Below, piece by piece: positions 60,855 through 64,000 of a stretch of 64,000 nt of DNA. Source of the stretch: Axinella damicornis (taxonomy: Eukaryota; Porifera; Demospongiae; Axinellida; Axinellidae); NCBI GenBank assembly GCA_963931865.1, contig OZ007512.1, positions 2,833,950-2,897,949 of the forward strand. The letters are read 5' to 3'. Below the pieces are notes generated by a model. The model made no database searches, had not been told where the DNA came from, and was given only the letters and a program-made list of their open reading frames with translations. Position numbers and translations under genes: made by a program. The first letter of the stretch is position 1, and every line of letters begins with the position of its first letter.

Positions 60855-61026
60855 GAGTTCAACATCATGTCTGATGTGATGGATGAGGGGATCCAGTCGG
60901 TGGTGACCCAGTGTCCCCGGCTCTCCAACCTATAGTCTCCCACGGCTGTCCCCTCCTGACCAGGCAGCCAGAGACATCACCAGAAGTGGAGGGCGGCTGA
61001 AACAACTCAATAGGACTGTGTACTGA
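60855..61026 (+). pseudogene. AMN1: Broken last exon of AMN1, second copy
   Basis: After the acceptor at 60854 the frame reads EFNIMSDVMDEGIQSVVTQC then PRLSNL and hits a stop. A 1-base shift continues with VSHGCPLLTRQ, and a second shift gives ARDITRSGGRLKQLNRTVY followed by TGA. These are the last leucine-rich repeats of AMN1, including its RTVY-type C-terminus. Two frameshifts make it non-functional. A 34-bp unit containing the acceptor region is tandemly duplicated just upstream (60790-60854). Confidence 0.6.
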
Positions 61027-61339
61027 ACAATTACACACTGACAGCTGCACTGCATGTAATTAGTTGCCTAGTGATATAGCACTCGGCTTATAGCTAACAA
61101 TTTTGAAGGTTATCAGATATTCAATGAGTAAGCAGACTGCTCAAGTGATTGTCAGATCCAATTCAGAACAAATCTATAGATTCTGAAGGTTAGAAAAGTA
61201 AACGACGAACTTTTCTTCTGGGAAAATCAATATTATGGAATTAAGGTTTTGGCCTGAAGTTAGGGAATTCCCCCATCCAAAATTCAGCCAATTTAGGTAG
61301 TTTAGATGGGGGTATTATATGCCCATTAGACCCCCTAGT

Positions 61340-61374
<35 letters not shown>

Positions 61375-62484
61375 CCATGCAAGATGATGCCCGCAGGACT
61401 CACTCCCACCAGCACATTTTGGAATCTTAATTCACCCGCAAACTCAATAGAACCCTGCAAATGAACATCTGATGACTCATCAGCTTGTTTGCTACCATGG
61501 TTACCACTATAAACAACCAATGTGCTTCTAGCATACCATAATATTATACAGTCGTGTGTTATTAAGTGCAGCTCACATAAAATAGGTTGCATCATACCTG
61601 GGCCTGGTGGCGCCCACAGACGGAACGTGGAAAAGGGCCTCGTGACACTTGGCAAAATTCCCGTATGCAAATTCACACAGGAAGTAGCTGTTGCTGATGG
61701 CTAACTAGAAAGTCCTGGCCTATACGTAGCTATAGGAGTGACCAGAGGGGAGTATTGAAGGCTGCAACAGTGGTTTTACAATGCAGTAATTGGCAATGGA
61801 TGAATGTGATTCGCCGCGCCTACCCGAAATCATGACTGCTGACGTATATACCTCATCAAACACGGGAATTTTGGCACCAGGCCCACTTCCATGTTCCACG
61901 TGATGTAGACCTGGGTGCTAGGCTAACTTATAGGTACAATCATAATCACTGTTACGTAGGCACAGGTTCAACTCTCGTCCCACGCAGCTATATACATTTA
62001 AGCGCTGAAGTCTTCCATAAAGAGTGGTTTTAATTCGATCCTATGATTTTTATATGGAGTGGAAAGAACTATAATTGAAAAAGAAGTGCACTTCCTATAG
62101 GAATGCCATTCAAAATTAAGAGCATCTTGGCAATGCTTATAGGCGCATATTTCCAAGTCCCGTGTAGATATAGGCGTATGCACTAATATTGTAGACAGTA
62201 CAAAATATAATTATTAATGTCTAACTTTATTTGGAATTCGAATTCTAGCTAGGTTTCCCATGCTGGCCATGCATTGCATGCTATGGCAATGACAACATTG
62301 GTCGCCATGCAGATAGGCTATATCTCTGATCTATATTGGCTTGGAGGTACAAAATATGCATGGCCTCCTAAAATTCAGGACCCATTCACTCCCATACAAA
62401 TCAAACTGAACTGTTTTTCCATACGCCATCACCCTGCATGAGCATATAATCCCTTGATTGTTAAAATATATTATATATGAGGTG

Positions 62485-62583
62485 TAGTCTCGGTCCCAGA
62501 CCCAACCAACCCCAGCACGGATCGCTTTTAGTATCGCGCGCTAAGCGATACACGCGCTGGATAAATGGTCTGGGAACGAGACT
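62485..62583. repeat. Hairpin element, TAGTCTCGGTCCCAGACCC
   Basis: TAGTCTCGGTCCCAGACCCA at the left, GGTCTGGGAACGAGACT at the right, inner palindrome TATCGCGCGCTAAGCGATA-like. Related to 43432 but with a different core. Confidence 0.65.
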
Positions 62584-62711
62584 GATATGAGGTGCTGTGT
62601 CACAGTACATAAATAACCGTTTTAATGTATTATGTCACATGAATTACACAAACTTCTACATGTACATCGCCAAATTTGTATTGTCTTGTGCCTACAGACG
62701 AGGAATGTGTG

Positions 62712-64000
62712 TTACGTAATGACTTTCTTATCTTTTGATGGGTCAGTTTGCATGTCTCCTGGTGGTGCAGGATCTAGAAAGTCCCAAATGAGTATCGTAT
62801 CATCCAGTGAGCCACTGACAATCTGGAAATCATCAAATTGCAGACTCAATACCAGGTCCGAGTGTTCCTGTGAGAAACAAGTAAGAATCATCAGTCAAGG
62901 ACAGGCCACACAATTCAGCCCTACAGCCGTACCCGGCATTCAGTGCAGAAGGATCGTTAGGAAGCATTCCCCGTCATGGGACCCTTTGAAGGTGCACTAC
63001 ACAGGCAGTTTCAGTAGGTTAGTAGGCTTGGACGAACATTAATTAGGAACCCTTGATTCCCTACCACCACTAATCCATTGTTTATGGAATGGACGCTACC
63101 TCTTGTATAGCAAAGTGACTAGTGTTAGTGAAAACAGCAAGGCCAACTAGTGAGCGTGTAGTGCATTCAAGACTATTTGGGCATGTAATTACATGTTAAC
63201 TCCTTCAATTACAGAAGCAGTATGAAAGAGTGAAAATATAACACGCACTTCACTCCCAACGTCAACATCTCTTGGATTTCAGTATACTTTAATAGCTATG
63301 CAATTGGCAATATCCTAACACGTACACTGCAATATGTACTACAGAGAATACTGCCAAGTGTACTAATGCTTACCATTATCAACTGTATTACCTCTAGTGT
63401 TTGAAGGCAGAGAGTGTCAGCCTGCGATTGTGAGTCCAAAGCTGCCTGGAAATCCCACACCTTTATTGTTCTGCAGGAAGGAGGTGGCATTAGAATGAGG
63501 TCTACTGTGGAAGTGGGTGTGGCCTGTGGTAGTCACAGTCACAGCTAGGCTGGTTCCCAAAGCAGACGATTGGCTAACAATAGCAAGCGTCAACTTTCAC
63601 ATGTCATGGCCAGCAACGGTACAAACAGCCTTCTGAAACTTGCATACACAATATTGTAGCAAGGAAATATTCCAGCTGAATGAACACTATGTCATTGTGA
63701 CATTGGTGACTTGTTATCAGCACTAGCCGTTTACTTGTCAAGGACTGAAGGGGTTTGCTGAGTGCAAGCTAAACTACGTGATAGTCAAATGGCAACAACA
63801 GCTTCTGGTACTTTCATGTGCAATATATAATGTCATTGTAGCTCATGCCCCTCCAACCATCACATGAACAAGCAATATAATTATGCATGTTTGAATATCG
63901 GCATTCACACCTGTAAATATTAGTTATAGCATGGCAACAAGGGCTGTATGCAAGATATTGGCACTGCAGTGACATAAGTCTGGGGGCTTTACATCTGCAG
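62712..64000 (-). CDS. BTRC-like: Beta-TrCP-like F-box/WD40 protein, copy D, 3' end only
   Basis: The last two exons are inside the window: 63392-63470 ([20 protein letters not shown]) and 62712-62867 (blade 7, [20 protein letters not shown], then [12 protein letters not shown] and a tail ending KKVIT-stop). Phases and borders equal copies A-C. The blade 7 top loop (HSDLVLS) differs from all three other copies. DP of ALDP is DS here. The region to 64000 is intron, paralogous to 7080-7580 in copy A; the next exon would start about 150-300 bp beyond the edge. Confidence 0.8.

Larger units (their letters stand above)
56975..62711. other. Intergenic DNA between copies C and D
   Basis: From 57830 it is paralogous to 39260-44047. 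It holds the inverted element pair at 57.4 and 58.1 kb, a single-arm CTTAGACTATGG element (59183-59318), poly-G and poly-C runs at 59829-59878, a broken AMN1 exon (60855-61026), a long C tract at 61341-61371 and a hairpin at 62485. No intact gene found. The plus frame 59479-59667 has no known domain. Confidence 0.5.

Overview
The window is animal nuclear DNA. Genes are split into short exons with GT-AG introns, and the intergenic and intronic DNA is packed with small inverted-repeat transposons, microsatellites and minisatellites. The gene families (beta-TrCP F-box/WD40, death-domain protein, AMN1, ankyrin, LINE with 2A peptide, PIF/Harbinger) point to an early-branching metazoan, most likely a sponge; this placement is an inference.

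The backbone is a head-to-tail array of four minus-strand beta-TrCP-like (BTRC/FBXW11-type) genes: copy A (about 5.0-15.5 kb), copy B (27.0-35.6 kb, perhaps to 36.2 kb), copy C (44.0-56.5 kb) and copy D (62.7 kb to beyond the right edge). For A, B and C the F-box exon and all exons of a seven-bladed WD40 propeller can be placed, with matching exon phases. A and B stay open. C has a 1-bp deletion in the WD4 exon and is called a pseudogene. B stops just after the last blade because of a 2-bp insertion. The copies are nearly identical in scaffold positions but differ, often by several adjacent bases, at the short loop positions that line the substrate-binding top of the propeller. Residues that contact the phosphodegron in human beta-TrCP are replaced differently in each copy. 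This looks like a family of SCF E3-ligase receptors with diversifying recognition surfaces and is the most interesting signal here.

Between A and B lies a minus-strand gene (18.0-23.6 kb) encoding a death domain followed by a long alpha-helical region. At 24.3-24.5 kb there is a fragment of an element-encoded protein with a hydrophobic leader and a canonical 2A ribosome-skipping motif. The B-C and C-D intergenic regions are segmental duplicates of each other, and each carries a broken last exon of AMN1 on the plus strand. The left edge holds a dead LINE reverse transcriptase and one ankyrin-repeat exon.

Mobile elements include a 2.9-kb PIF/Harbinger transposon in an intron of copy C (transposase and Myb-like gene, both damaged), whose exact empty site survives in copy A; a 666-bp relative beside it; three piggyBac-type MITEs of one family plus one of another; a 616-bp element with 9-bp target duplication in copy B; a TIR-bounded RecQ-like helicase fragment in copy C; and many hairpin elements starting TAGCCTCGTTCCCAG or TAGTCTC. 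Because the gene array provides aligned paralogues, several insertions can be dated as later than the duplications.
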